From a beta proteobacterium AAP65 (GTDB lineage: Bacteria; Pseudomonadota; Gammaproteobacteria; Burkholderiales; Burkholderiaceae_C), in the NCBI GenBank assembly GCA_001295865.1, contig LJHW01000002.1, positions 186,001-250,000 on the forward strand: DNA of 64,000 nt. Direction: 5' to 3'. The position numbers and the translations under genes were made by a program. Of this stretch, positions 1 to 8,775 are shown piece by piece (position 1 is the stretch's first letter; every line of letters begins with the position of its first letter). The notes under the pieces are model-generated. The model searched no databases. It worked only from the letters and a program-made list of their open reading frames with translations, and was not told the origin of the DNA.

Positions 1-17
1 TTCAAACCGCCCCATCG

Positions 18-500
18 ATGGAGCCGCTGTCGGCCCGCATTCCCAGCGATCTGTACCTCTGGCTGGCGCGCATGCCGGTGGAGGGCGCCACCACCAACAG
101 CGACAAGCTGCGCGTGCTGCTGGGCCAGCTCAAGCGCCAGCACGACGGGGCGTTTGATTACGTCGCAGCACACGCCTGGTCGCGTGATCTTGGTGGCCGC
201 CTGCGTGAATCGCTGGTGCGGCTGGAAGGCGAGAGCGGCCAGCACTCGGAGGTGCTGGCGCTGGTGCAAGAGCACGTCACCGCGCTGCTGGCGCTCTTGG
301 TCAGCCACGCGCCGGCCGATGCGGCCGAGGCGGCCAAGCTGGAAGACGCTCTCGTACGCCGTTCTTTTGCCCTGGCCGAAGCGCTGCTGCGCCAAGCCAC
401 CACGGCCGCTGCGGCGGCCTTCGATCCCGGCGTCATCCGGCGCCATGCGGCCGCTACCATCGAATTGGCCGCCACCATCCACAGCCTGAAAGGAGCCTGA
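18..500 (+). CDS. Putative ribbon-helix-helix-like protein upstream of pspA
   Basis: A 160-residue protein that I do not recognise as a named family. Residues 1-40 (LSARIPSDLYLWLARMP, then a second predicted helix) look like a ribbon-helix-helix DNA-binding segment: a short basic strand followed by two helices. The rest is alanine- and leucine-rich and helical, with no signal peptide or membrane segment. The stop lies one base before the pspA start, and the ribosome site for pspA (AAAGGAG) is inside its last codons, so the two are surely co-transcribed. The frame stays open upstream to the window edge, so the true start could be earlier. An inferred role is regulation of, or partnership with, the PspA/YqiJ/flotillin genes behind it. 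The gene is real on coding grounds; its function is a guess. Confidence 0.6.
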   Translation: MEPLSARIPSDLYLWLARMPVEGATTNSDKLRVLLGQLKRQHDGAFDYVAAHAWSRDLGGRLRESLVRLEGESGQHSEVLALVQEHVTALLALLVSHAPADAAEAAKLEDALVRRSFALAEALLRQATTAAAAAFDPGVIRRHAAATIELAATIHSLKGA

Positions 501-501
501 C

Positions 502-1176
502 ATGGCCGAGACCCTCAAGACCCGCGTCGGACGCGTCATCGCCGGTGGCGTGCACGCGCTCATCGACAAGATCGAAGACCAGGCGCCCGAGGCCATGATG
601 GAACAGTCGCTGCGCGAGGCCGACGGGGTCATTGCCGACGTGCGCCATGAACTCGGCGTGGTCAGCGCCAACCGCCACCTCACGCAGCAGCAGCACGCGC
701 GGCTGAACAGCCAGCACGAGACGCTGCTGGGGCAGATCGAGCAGGCGCTGGGCCAGGGCCGTGAAGACCTGGCGCGTGCCGCGGTGGCGCGGCAGCTTGA
801 CATCGAGGCGCAGATCCCGGTGCTGGAGACCACGCTGGCCGAACACGTGCGCCAAGAGACCGAGCTGCAGGGCTACGTGGCCGCGCTGCTGGCCAAACAG
901 CGCGAGATGCAAGAGGCACTGGAAGCCTTCCGCAAGAGCCGCGCAGCGGCGGCGTCTGCGGCCGCCACGGCCGGTGCGGCAGGCAGCAACGCCGAACAGC
1001 GCATGGGCGCCGTCACGGGGGCCTTCGATCGCCTCTACCAGCGTCAGACCGGGCTCTCGGGCACCGACCGCACGGCCTCGCTGGAACAGACCGCGCGCCT
1101 GAAAGAGCTGGACGACCTGGTGCGCGAGAACAAGATCGCCGAGCGCATGGCGCAGATCAAGGCAGGCAAGGCGTGA
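502..1176 (+). CDS. pspA: PspA/IM30 family membrane-stress protein
   Basis: A 224-residue, almost wholly helical protein of the PspA/IM30 (ESCRT-III-like) family, close to the usual length of about 220. The N-terminal amphipathic helix (ETLKTRVGRVIAGGVHALID) fits membrane binding. It is followed by the family pattern around APEAMMEQSLREAD and a long coiled coil to about residue 150. An alanine-rich stretch at residues 145-160 precedes the last helices. Family members bind stressed inner membranes and limit proton leakage. ATG is preceded by a good Shine-Dalgarno (AAAGGAG). The stop overlaps the GTG start of the yqiJ-like gene (GTGA), so translation is probably coupled. PspB, PspC and PspF are absent here. 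This suits the group of PspA proteins that travel with YqiJ/flotillin rather than the classical psp operon. Confidence 0.85.
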   Translation: MAETLKTRVGRVIAGGVHALIDKIEDQAPEAMMEQSLREADGVIADVRHELGVVSANRHLTQQQHARLNSQHETLLGQIEQALGQGREDLARAAVARQLDIEAQIPVLETTLAEHVRQETELQGYVAALLAKQREMQEALEAFRKSRAAAASAAATAGAAGSNAEQRMGAVTGAFDRLYQRQTGLSGTDRTASLEQTARLKELDDLVRENKIAERMAQIKAGKA

Positions 1177-1799
1177 CCCTCTTCACCGCGCCCGAGACGC
1201 TGCCTTTCGGTGTGGCGCTGGCGCTCATCGTCGGCATCGCGCTGCTGGAAGGTTTCGGCATGCTGGTATCGCTGAGCCCCAGCAACCTGATCGACGACTG
1301 GCTGCCCGATATCGACGGCGACAGCGGCCTGGACCGCGTGCTCGGCTGGTTGCACCTGGGCAAGGTGCCGGCGCTGGTGCTGCTGCTGCTGTTTCTGCTG
1401 GGCTACGCCCTTTTCGGCTACGGCCTGCAGAAGGTGGTGAACGGCCTTTTCGGCTTCTACCTGCCGGGCTGGCTGGCGGGGCTGCTGGCCGTGCCCTCGG
1501 GCATGGCCACGGTGCGCGGGCTGGGGGCGCTGGTGGCGCACATCATCCCGCGCGACGAGACCAGCGCCGTCAGCGAGATGAGCCTGGTGGGCCGCGCGGG
1601 CGTGGTGTCGGCCGGTGCCGCCAAGCGTGGCCTGGCGGCGCAGGCGCGGGTGCGCGACGCCCATGGCCGCACGCACTACCTGATGGTGGAGCCCGATGTC
1701 GACGACGAGATCTTCGAAGAGGGCGCGCAGATCCTCATCGTGCGCAAGGTGGGCGCCTTCTACCGCTGCATCGCCAACCCGCACCCTGGCCTGCTGTAG
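1173..1799 (+). CDS. yqiJ: YqiJ-like inner-membrane protein with OB-fold domain
   Basis: A 208-residue protein similar over its whole length to E. coli YqiJ, an NfeD-related partner of flotillins. There are about three hydrophobic segments (roughly residues 10-30, 63-83 and 88-108). A conserved HIIPRDETSAVSE linker follows, then a C-terminal beta-rich OB-fold-like domain (about 135-205) containing HYLMVEPDVDDE. The GTG start overlaps the pspA stop by 4 bp. The flotillin gene follows after 57 bp, the same order as yqiJ-yqiK in E. coli. The protein is inferred to sit in the inner membrane and scaffold or stabilise flotillin microdomains. The family's biochemical role is not well defined. Confidence 0.82.
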   Translation: MTLFTAPETLPFGVALALIVGIALLEGFGMLVSLSPSNLIDDWLPDIDGDSGLDRVLGWLHLGKVPALVLLLLFLLGYALFGYGLQKVVNGLFGFYLPGWLAGLLAVPSGMATVRGLGALVAHIIPRDETSAVSEMSLVGRAGVVSAGAAKRGLAAQARVRDAHGRTHYLMVEPDVDDEIFEEGAQILIVRKVGAFYRCIANPHPGLL

Positions 1800-1856
1800 G
1801 CCTGCGCACGGCACAGGCACCGCAACACACATCCAATCTGAGGGAGTTTTTCTGTC

Positions 1857-3560
1857 ATGAGCAATCTCATCGAAATCGCCAGCCTGGCCGGCATGGCGCT
1901 GCTGGCGCTGCTGACCATCGGCATCGTCTTCGCGCGCCTGTACAAACGTTCGACCAAAGAAACCGCCTTCGTGCGCACCGGCCTGGGTGGGCAGAAGGTC
2001 ATCATGGACGGCGGCGCCATCGTGCTGCCGGTGTTCCATGAGCGCGTGCTGGTGAACATGAACACGCTCAAGCTCGAGGTGGTGCGCCGCGAGCGCGAGA
2101 GCCTGATCACGAAAGACCGCATGCGCGTGGACGTGACGGCGGCCTTCTTCGTGCGCGTGAAGCAGACCGAAGAGGCCGTGAGCATCGCCGCGCAGACCCT
2201 GGGTGCGCGCACGATGAGCCCCGATGAACTAAAGGCCCTGGTGGAAGACAAGTTCGTCGATTCGCTGCGCGCCACCGCGGCCACCATGACCATCCAGGAA
2301 CTGCAGGACAAGCGGCGCGACTTTGTGCAGGCCGTGCAGAACGCCGTGGCCGAAGACCTGGAGAAAAACGGCCTGGAGCTGGAGTCGGTGTCGCTGACCA
2401 GCCTGGACCAGACCGACAAGCAGTTCTTCAACCCCAACAACGCCTTCGATGCCGAGGGTCTGACGCGCCTGACCGAGCAGACCGAAGCGCGCCGCAAGCA
2501 GCGCAACGATGTCGAGCAAGACACCGAGGTGCAGGTGCGCACGAAGAACCTGGACGCCACGCGCCAGAAGCTCAACATCGACAAGGACACGGAGTTCGCC
2601 ACGCTCTCGCAGAAGCGTGAAGTGGAGGTCACGCGGGCCGAGCAGGCCGCGCTGATCGCCTCGCAGCAGGCCGAACGCAGCCGCGAGGCCGAGGCCGCGA
2701 AGATCGAGGCCGAGCGCCAGGTGAGCCAGAAGCGCATCGAGGCCGAGCGTGAGATCAAGGCCGCCGAGATCGAGAAGAACCTGGTCATTCAAACGCGCGA
2801 GATCGAACTCGAGCGCAAGACCGAGATGCAGCGGGCCGAGCAGCGCAAGCAGGTCGAGATCGCGCGTCAGGACACGCAGATCGCCATCGCCACCAAGTCG
2901 CGCGAGCAGTCGGATGCCGATGCGGCCGCCAACCTCGCGCGTGCCGAGGCCGTGAAGGCCGAAGAAGCCGTGAACACCGCGCGCCAGGTGGCGGTGGCCG
3001 AACGCGAGAAGAGCATCCAGCTGATCGACGCGGCCAAGGAAGCCGAGCAAAACGCCATCGCCGTGAAGGTCTCGGCCAACGCCGAGAAGGAAGCCGCGCT
3101 CGACCGTGCCGAGGCCATCACCATCGAGGCGCAGGCGCGCCAGGCGGCGGCGCTGGCCGAGGCCGAAGGCAAACGCGCCATCAACGAGGCGCTGAACACG
3201 CTCTCGGCCGCGCAGATCGACCTGCAGGTGCGCACACTGCTGTTGCAGCAGTTGCCCAACATCCTGGAGCAGGCGGTGCGGCCGATGGAGAAGATCGACT
3301 CCATCCGCATCTTCCAGGTGCAGGGTCTGCCGGGTTCGGGCGGCGGCACGGTGACGGGCAGCGCCGGTGCCGGTGTGGCGGGCGCCACCTTCCCGGAGCA
3401 GGTGATGAACTCGGCGCTCCAGTACCAGCTGGCCAAGCCCATCGTCGATGCCGTGATGAAAGACGCTGGTTTGTCCAACGAGGGCATCTCCGGCATTTCG
3501 CAGGCGCTCAGCGGCATGCTCAAGCCGCCTGCGGCCGAGAGCGGCACCGCCAACGGCTGA
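1857..3560 (+). CDS. yqiK: Flotillin-like SPFH/Band 7 protein YqiK
   Basis: A 567-residue flotillin (E. coli YqiK is of similar size). One N-terminal membrane segment (residues 4-26) is followed by an SPFH/Band 7 domain (about 40-240). A long charged coiled coil rich in Glu-Ala-Arg repeats (AERQVSQKRIEAEREIKAAE and similar, about 240-450) comes next. The tail ends in a glycine-rich linker (GSGGGTVTGSAG) and a short helix. Flotillins oligomerise on the inner membrane and organise lipid microdomains. ATG at 1857 sits 6-12 bases after GAGGGAG. With the PspA and YqiJ genes it forms one transcription unit. No clear terminator lies between its stop and the convergent tRNA-Arg gene. Confidence 0.9.
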   Translation: MSNLIEIASLAGMALLALLTIGIVFARLYKRSTKETAFVRTGLGGQKVIMDGGAIVLPVFHERVLVNMNTLKLEVVRRERESLITKDRMRVDVTAAFFVRVKQTEEAVSIAAQTLGARTMSPDELKALVEDKFVDSLRATAATMTIQELQDKRRDFVQAVQNAVAEDLEKNGLELESVSLTSLDQTDKQFFNPNNAFDAEGLTRLTEQTEARRKQRNDVEQDTEVQVRTKNLDATRQKLNIDKDTEFATLSQKREVEVTRAEQAALIASQQAERSREAEAAKIEAERQVSQKRIEAEREIKAAEIEKNLVIQTREIELERKTEMQRAEQRKQVEIARQDTQIAIATKSREQSDADAAANLARAEAVKAEEAVNTARQVAVAEREKSIQLIDAAKEAEQNAIAVKVSANAEKEAALDRAEAITIEAQARQAAALAEAEGKRAINEALNTLSAAQIDLQVRTLLLQQLPNILEQAVRPMEKIDSIRIFQVQGLPGSGGGTVTGSAGAGVAGATFPEQVMNSALQYQLAKPIVDAVMKDAGLSNEGISGISQALSGMLKPPAAESGTANG

Positions 3561-3588
3561 CCGGGTGGTGGCGGTGCTGGGGTTCGGC

Positions 3589-3665
3589 TGGCCTGCCCGG
3601 AGGGACTCGAACCCCCGACCTGCTGCTTAGAAGGCAGCTGCTCTATCCAGTTGAGCTACGGGCAG
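3589..3665 (-). tRNA. tRNA-Arg (anticodon TCT)
   Basis: On the minus strand the sequence folds as a cloverleaf. The 7-bp acceptor stem is CTGCCCG/CGGGCAG with discriminator G and an encoded CCA. The D-arm is TAGCTCAACTGGATAGAGCA. The anticodon loop CTTCTAA carries TCT, reading AGA. The T-arm contains GGTTCGAGTCC. There is no integrase or repeated 3' end nearby, so it shows no sign of being an island attachment site. Confidence 0.97.
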
Positions 3666-3823
3666 GTGGCGATGTGGATTCTAGGAGGCGCACCGCCGCT
3701 GCCCTTGGTGCGCGCGTGCCCCCTTGCACAGTGCGGGGTGGCCACGGCGGTTGGGCGCCGAATACACTGCGGCGCACAGGCGGCTGCAGCGCCTGCAGCC
3801 CGCCCACCCACGGACGCCCCACC

Positions 3824-4552
3824 ATGCTCGACGGCATCAAGCGCTTGTTTTCCGGAAGCTCGGCCGCTACGCCTGACGGCTGGGACGGCGTGGCGCCCTG
3901 GGCCCAATCCAAGCAGTACGCCTTCCGGGCCGTGCACGACGAAGGGTTCGTCATCGACGGCCGCCACGGCAGCACGCCCTGGCGCCTGGAATGGGGCCCC
4001 TCGCACCGCCCCTACATCCAGGGCCAGGAGCTGCGGCTGCGCGCCGAGCTCGGCCTGCCCTCGGAACTGCAGGTGGTGGTGATGAACCGCGTGCTGCAAG
4101 AGGCCATGGAGAAGGCCGTCTTCGAGCAATACATCGAAGGTGTGCAGACGCGCATCGACAACCAGACACCGCCCGAGATGCGCTGGCTGGTGATGTTCCC
4201 CAAGCTCTCGGGCAGCGACATGCCCTTGCTGCGCGATCAGTTCGTCGCGCTGGCCAGCCAGCAGAGCTGGCTGCGTCACTGGCTCGAAGGTCCGCTGACC
4301 CAGGCCCTGGCGGGCCTGCGCGTGGCGCCTGAGGTGCCGGTGGTGCTGATGATCGGCCGCGGCCGGCTGATGCTGCGCACGGCCGTGCTGGATGCCGACG
4401 TGGCCACGCTGCAGGGCTGGGTGCGCCACTTCGAAACCGCGCTGCGCGAGGCGCAGCGGGTGGCCACCGAGCACGGCGATTCGGTGGCGCCGAGCACGCA
4501 GCAAAGCGCCTGGCAGTCGAGTGCGCTGCCGGGCGACGAACACCCGAAGTAG
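3824..4552 (+). CDS. Conserved-looking hypothetical protein
   Basis: A 242-residue soluble protein that I do not recognise. It begins MLDGIKRLFSGSSAA, a short amphipathic start typical of small cytosolic Burkholderiales proteins. It then shows a mixed alpha/beta body with motifs such as EWGPSHRPYIQGQELRLRAE and MFPKLSGSDMPLLRDQF. No signal peptide, membrane segment, metal site or nucleotide-binding loop is visible. The frame could be opened upstream to 3674, but that stretch is low-complexity and has no ribosome site. The ATG at 3824 gives a normal protein start, although the sequence just before it is only weakly purine-rich. It is transcribed alone and converges on the acyl-CoA dehydrogenase gene. 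A GC-rich hairpin without a T-tract (4568-4585) lies between them. Confidence 0.7.
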   Translation: MLDGIKRLFSGSSAATPDGWDGVAPWAQSKQYAFRAVHDEGFVIDGRHGSTPWRLEWGPSHRPYIQGQELRLRAELGLPSELQVVVMNRVLQEAMEKAVFEQYIEGVQTRIDNQTPPEMRWLVMFPKLSGSDMPLLRDQFVALASQQSWLRHWLEGPLTQALAGLRVAPEVPVVLMIGRGRLMLRTAVLDADVATLQGWVRHFETALREAQRVATEHGDSVAPSTQQSAWQSSALPGDEHPK

Positions 4553-4606
4553 GGCGTGCGGCCCGGCCCGGCCCGTCCGGGCCGGTGGGCGTCAGCCGCA
4601 GCGGCC

Positions 4607-5860
<1,254 letters not shown>

Positions 5861-5915
5861 CGCTGTCTTGCTCCTTCGTTGTGTCTTGTGCGTCGCAGGC
5901 CGGTTTCAACGGCGC

Positions 5916-7001
5916 TCAGCGGCGTTCATGGGCCTGCGCAAACTTCCAGGCCATCTCGGCCAGCGTGCGCGTGGCGGCGCCGTTGGCGCGGGCCTGCGCG
6001 CTGCTGGCGGTGCCATCCACCACGCGCTTGGCGATGCCTTGCATGATGCTGGCCAGGCGGAACAGGTTGTAGGCGAGGTAGAAGTTCCACTCCGCCTTCA
6101 GCACCGCCGGGTCACCGCGCTTGCTACGTTGGCAATAACGCGCGATGTAGTCGTCTTCGGACGGAATGCCCAAGGCCGCATGGTCCAGCCCACCGATGCC
6201 GCGGAACACGCCCGGCGGGATGTGCCAGGCCATGCAGTGGTAGCTGAAGTCGGCCAGCGGGTGGCCCAGCGTCGAAAGCTCCCAGTCGAGCACGGCGATG
6301 ACACGCGGCTCGGTGGCATGGAACATCAGGTTGTCGAGGCGGAAGTCGCCGTGCACCACCGCGGGTGTGCTGCCATCGCGCGCGCCCGGCGGCAGCTGCG
6401 CGGGCAGCCACTCGATGAGGCGGTCCATCTCCGGAATGCTCTCGGTGATGCTGGCCTGGTACTGCTTGCTCCAGCGCGCGATCTGGCGCTCGAAGTAGTT
6501 GCCGGGCCTGCCGTACTCGGCCAGGCCCGCGGCTGCGACGTCCACGCTGTGCAGCGCCGCGATGACACGGTTCATCTCGTCGTAGATCGCGCCGCGCTCG
6601 GCCGGGCTCATGCCCGGCAGCGACTGGTCCCACATGACGCGGCCGTCCATGAAATCCATGACGTAGAAGGCGCGGCCGATGACGCTTTCGTCTTCACACA
6701 GCAGGTGCATCTGCGGCACCGGCACGGGCGTGCCGGCCAGGCCGTGCATGACGCGGAACTCGCGCTCGATGGCGTGCGCCGAGGGCAGCAGCTTGGCGGC
6801 CGGGCCGGGCTTGGTGCGCATCACGTAGCTGCGCGACGGCGTCAGCAACTTGTAGGTCGGGTTGCTCTGGCCGCCCTTGAACTGCTCGACCGTCAGCGGG
6901 CCGGCGAAGCCGCTCAGGTGCTGCTGCAGGTGCGCCTGCAGCGCGCCGACGTCGAAGGCATGGCTCTCGGCCATGGGTTTGGTGCCGGTGAAGTGGTCCA
7001 T
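5916..7001 (-). CDS. APH-like phosphotransferase family kinase
   Basis: A 361-residue protein with the aminoglycoside-phosphotransferase/choline-kinase fold. Lys51 and the GGQSNPTYKL loop form the N-lobe. The catalytic loop is VVHGDFRLDN (His217-Asp219, Asn at 224) and the metal-binding Asp is in VLDWELSTLGHPLADFSYH. The overall form matches the kinase half of animal ACAD10/ACAD11 and LvaA-type kinases that act on 4-hydroxyacyl-CoA, not antibiotic resistance enzymes. It sits between a Crp/Fnr regulator (32 bp upstream) and the acyl-CoA dehydrogenase gene (55 bp downstream), so one minus-strand unit is likely. Substrate assignment is inference from neighbours; the kinase fold is directly visible. 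Confidence 0.86.
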   Translation of the reverse strand: MDHFTGTKPMAESHAFDVGALQAHLQQHLSGFAGPLTVEQFKGGQSNPTYKLLTPSRSYVMRTKPGPAAKLLPSAHAIEREFRVMHGLAGTPVPVPQMHLLCEDESVIGRAFYVMDFMDGRVMWDQSLPGMSPAERGAIYDEMNRVIAALHSVDVAAAGLAEYGRPGNYFERQIARWSKQYQASITESIPEMDRLIEWLPAQLPPGARDGSTPAVVHGDFRLDNLMFHATEPRVIAVLDWELSTLGHPLADFSYHCMAWHIPPGVFRGIGGLDHAALGIPSEDDYIARYCQRSKRGDPAVLKAEWNFYLAYNLFRLASIMQGIAKRVVDGTASSAQARANGAATRTLAEMAWKFAQAHERR

Positions 7002-7033
7002 GGTGTCTGTTCAGGGGGCTGCGCTCGGCACGT

Positions 7034-7738
7034 TCATTTGTCGGCCAGCGCCATCAGCTTTTCGCGCGACAGCACCACCAGGCGCGTGGGCTCCACGCGC
7101 ACGGCGCCCTCGCGCTCGAAGCCCTTGAGCTCCTGGTTCACGCGCTGGCGCGAGGCACCGAGCAGTTGCGCCAGATCTTCCTGTGCCAAAGCCAGGCCGA
7201 TGCGGATCTCTTCGCCCTGCGCGATGCCGTAGCTCTTGGCCAGCAGCAGAACCTGGCGCGCCAGCCGGGCCTGCAGCGGGCGCGTGTTGACATCTTCCAG
7301 CTGGTCGAACATCAGGCGCAGGCGGCGGCAGTTCAGGCGCAGCAGGGCCTCGTAGAGCTCGGTGTGCTGCGCCAGCAGTTCCTTGAAGTCGGGTTTGCGC
7401 ACCACCAGCAGCGTGGTGGCGCCGTGGGCATCGGCATCGTGGGTGCGCGGCAGGCCGTCGAAGAGCGCGATGTCGCCGAACCAGGTGCCGGGTTCGACAT
7501 AGGTCAGCGTGATCTGTTTGCCCGACAGCGCCACCGAGCTCACGCGCACCGCGCCGCGCGCCACGCCGCACCACTCTTGCGCCGGTGTGCCGCGTGTGGC
7601 CATCGGGTCGCCGTCGGCCAGGCGCCGCACATGGGCCCGGGCGAGGATGGCGCGTTGTAGCGTCGGTGAGAGCTTGCTGAACCACGCGCCCGATTCGATG
7701 TTGTGCTGTTCGTCGAGTGTAAGAACGGGGGTATTCAT
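7034..7738 (-). CDS. Crp/Fnr family transcriptional regulator
   Basis: A 234-residue regulator. Residues about 25-140 form a cyclic-nucleotide-binding-type beta barrel (VEPGTWFGDIALFDGLPRTH). Residues about 150-225 form a winged helix with recognition helix region LLGASRQRVNQELKGFE. No cysteine cluster for an iron-sulfur centre is visible, so it is Crp-like rather than Fnr-like. The ligand is unknown. It is the first gene of the minus-strand unit with the kinase and acyl-CoA dehydrogenase. It is divergent from a class II aldolase gene across 105 bp, so it may control both directions. It is not the same gene as the second Crp/Fnr regulator at 21.4 kb. Confidence 0.85.
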   Translation of the reverse strand: MNTPVLTLDEQHNIESGAWFSKLSPTLQRAILARAHVRRLADGDPMATRGTPAQEWCGVARGAVRVSSVALSGKQITLTYVEPGTWFGDIALFDGLPRTHDADAHGATTLLVVRKPDFKELLAQHTELYEALLRLNCRRLRLMFDQLEDVNTRPLQARLARQVLLLAKSYGIAQGEEIRIGLALAQEDLAQLLGASRQRVNQELKGFEREGAVRVEPTRLVVLSREKLMALADK

Positions 7739-7843
7739 GGCTTGTCCCGGTTGCGACAGCCGCGCGACGATGGCGGCTGCATTGTTCGAAGGTCGAGCGC
7801 AGGCACGGGGCCGCAGCGTCGACGAAGCCCGGAAGACTAAGCC

Positions 7844-8629
7844 ATGCCCACTTCAGCCCTTCACATCCCCTGCCTGAAAGACCACTGCGGCCTGGCCGAA
7901 TGGCAGGCGCGTGTCGACCTCGCTGCCGCCTACCGCATGGTGGCCATGTTTGGCTGGGACGACCTGGTCTTCACGCACATCAGCGCCCGCGTGCCGGGCC
8001 TGAACGGCGAACACACGGGCGAGTTCCTCATCAACCCCTACGGCTTCATGTTCGAGGAAATCACCGCCAGCAGCTTGGTGAAGGTGGATGCCCAAGGCCG
8101 CAAGCTGCAAGACACGCCTTTCGACGTGAACCCCGCCGGTTTCGTGATCCACAGCGCCGTGCACGAAGCGCGGCACGACGCCGGCTGCGTGCTGCACGTG
8201 CACACGCCCAACGGCATCGCCGTCTCGGCGCAGCAGGGCGGGGTGCTGCCGATCTCGCAGCAATCGATCTTTGTGCTGGCCTCGCTGGGCTACCACGACT
8301 ACGAAGGCGTCGCCCTGCGCGACGACGAGAAGCCGCGTCTCGTGGCCGACCTGGGCCACAAGACCTACCTGATGCTGCGCAACCACGGCCTGCTGACGGT
8401 GGGCGCCACGGTGGCCGAGGCCTTCCAGGCGATGTACCTGTTCGAGACCGTCTGCATGATCCAGGTGCGTGCGCAGGCCGGCGGCGGGCCGCTGGTGCAC
8501 ATTCCGCAAGACATCATCGCCACGGCGCGGCAGCAGGCGCGCGAGGTCACGCGTGGGCTCGGCGCCAATCTGGTCTGGCCCGGCCTGCTGCGGCGGCTCG
8601 ACCGGCGCCTGCCCGGCTACGACGCCTGA
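7844..8629 (+). CDS. Class II aldolase/adducin family protein
   Basis: A 261-residue protein of the class II aldolase/adducin N-terminal family (zinc-dependent L-fuculose-phosphate aldolase fold). The metal-ligand pattern is visible: CVLHVHTPNGIA supplies two histidines and LMLRNHGLLTVG the third. FTHISARVPG near the start is the usual substrate-loop region. Many bacterial members of this length are unassigned and are found beside dehydrogenases. Here the gene is divergent from the Crp/kinase/acyl-CoA dehydrogenase unit. ATG at 7844 has a purine-rich stretch (CGGAAGA) upstream. Substrate unknown. Confidence 0.85.
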   Translation: MPTSALHIPCLKDHCGLAEWQARVDLAAAYRMVAMFGWDDLVFTHISARVPGLNGEHTGEFLINPYGFMFEEITASSLVKVDAQGRKLQDTPFDVNPAGFVIHSAVHEARHDAGCVLHVHTPNGIAVSAQQGGVLPISQQSIFVLASLGYHDYEGVALRDDEKPRLVADLGHKTYLMLRNHGLLTVGATVAEAFQAMYLFETVCMIQVRAQAGGGPLVHIPQDIIATARQQAREVTRGLGANLVWPGLLRRLDRRLPGYDA

Positions 8630-8775
8630 AGCCCGGGGCCGCCTGCACCGGCGCGGGCCAGGCGCGTGGCGTGGCAACAGCCACGAAAACCCGGCCCAGT
8701 TCACCGAGGGCAGCGCCAGGGTGCGTGCTAGAGTCAATCGGCTCTGTGACACCCCGTTTCATAACCGCCCGCCGC

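Noticed and set aside
3589..3665. tRNA-Arg as an island attachment site.
   Set aside because: No integrase, no repeated tRNA end and no foreign-looking genes follow it.
5916..7001. Aminoglycoside resistance gene.
   Set aside because: It has the APH fold, but the context with acyl-CoA dehydrogenase and likeness to ACAD10/11 kinases point to metabolism rather than resistance.
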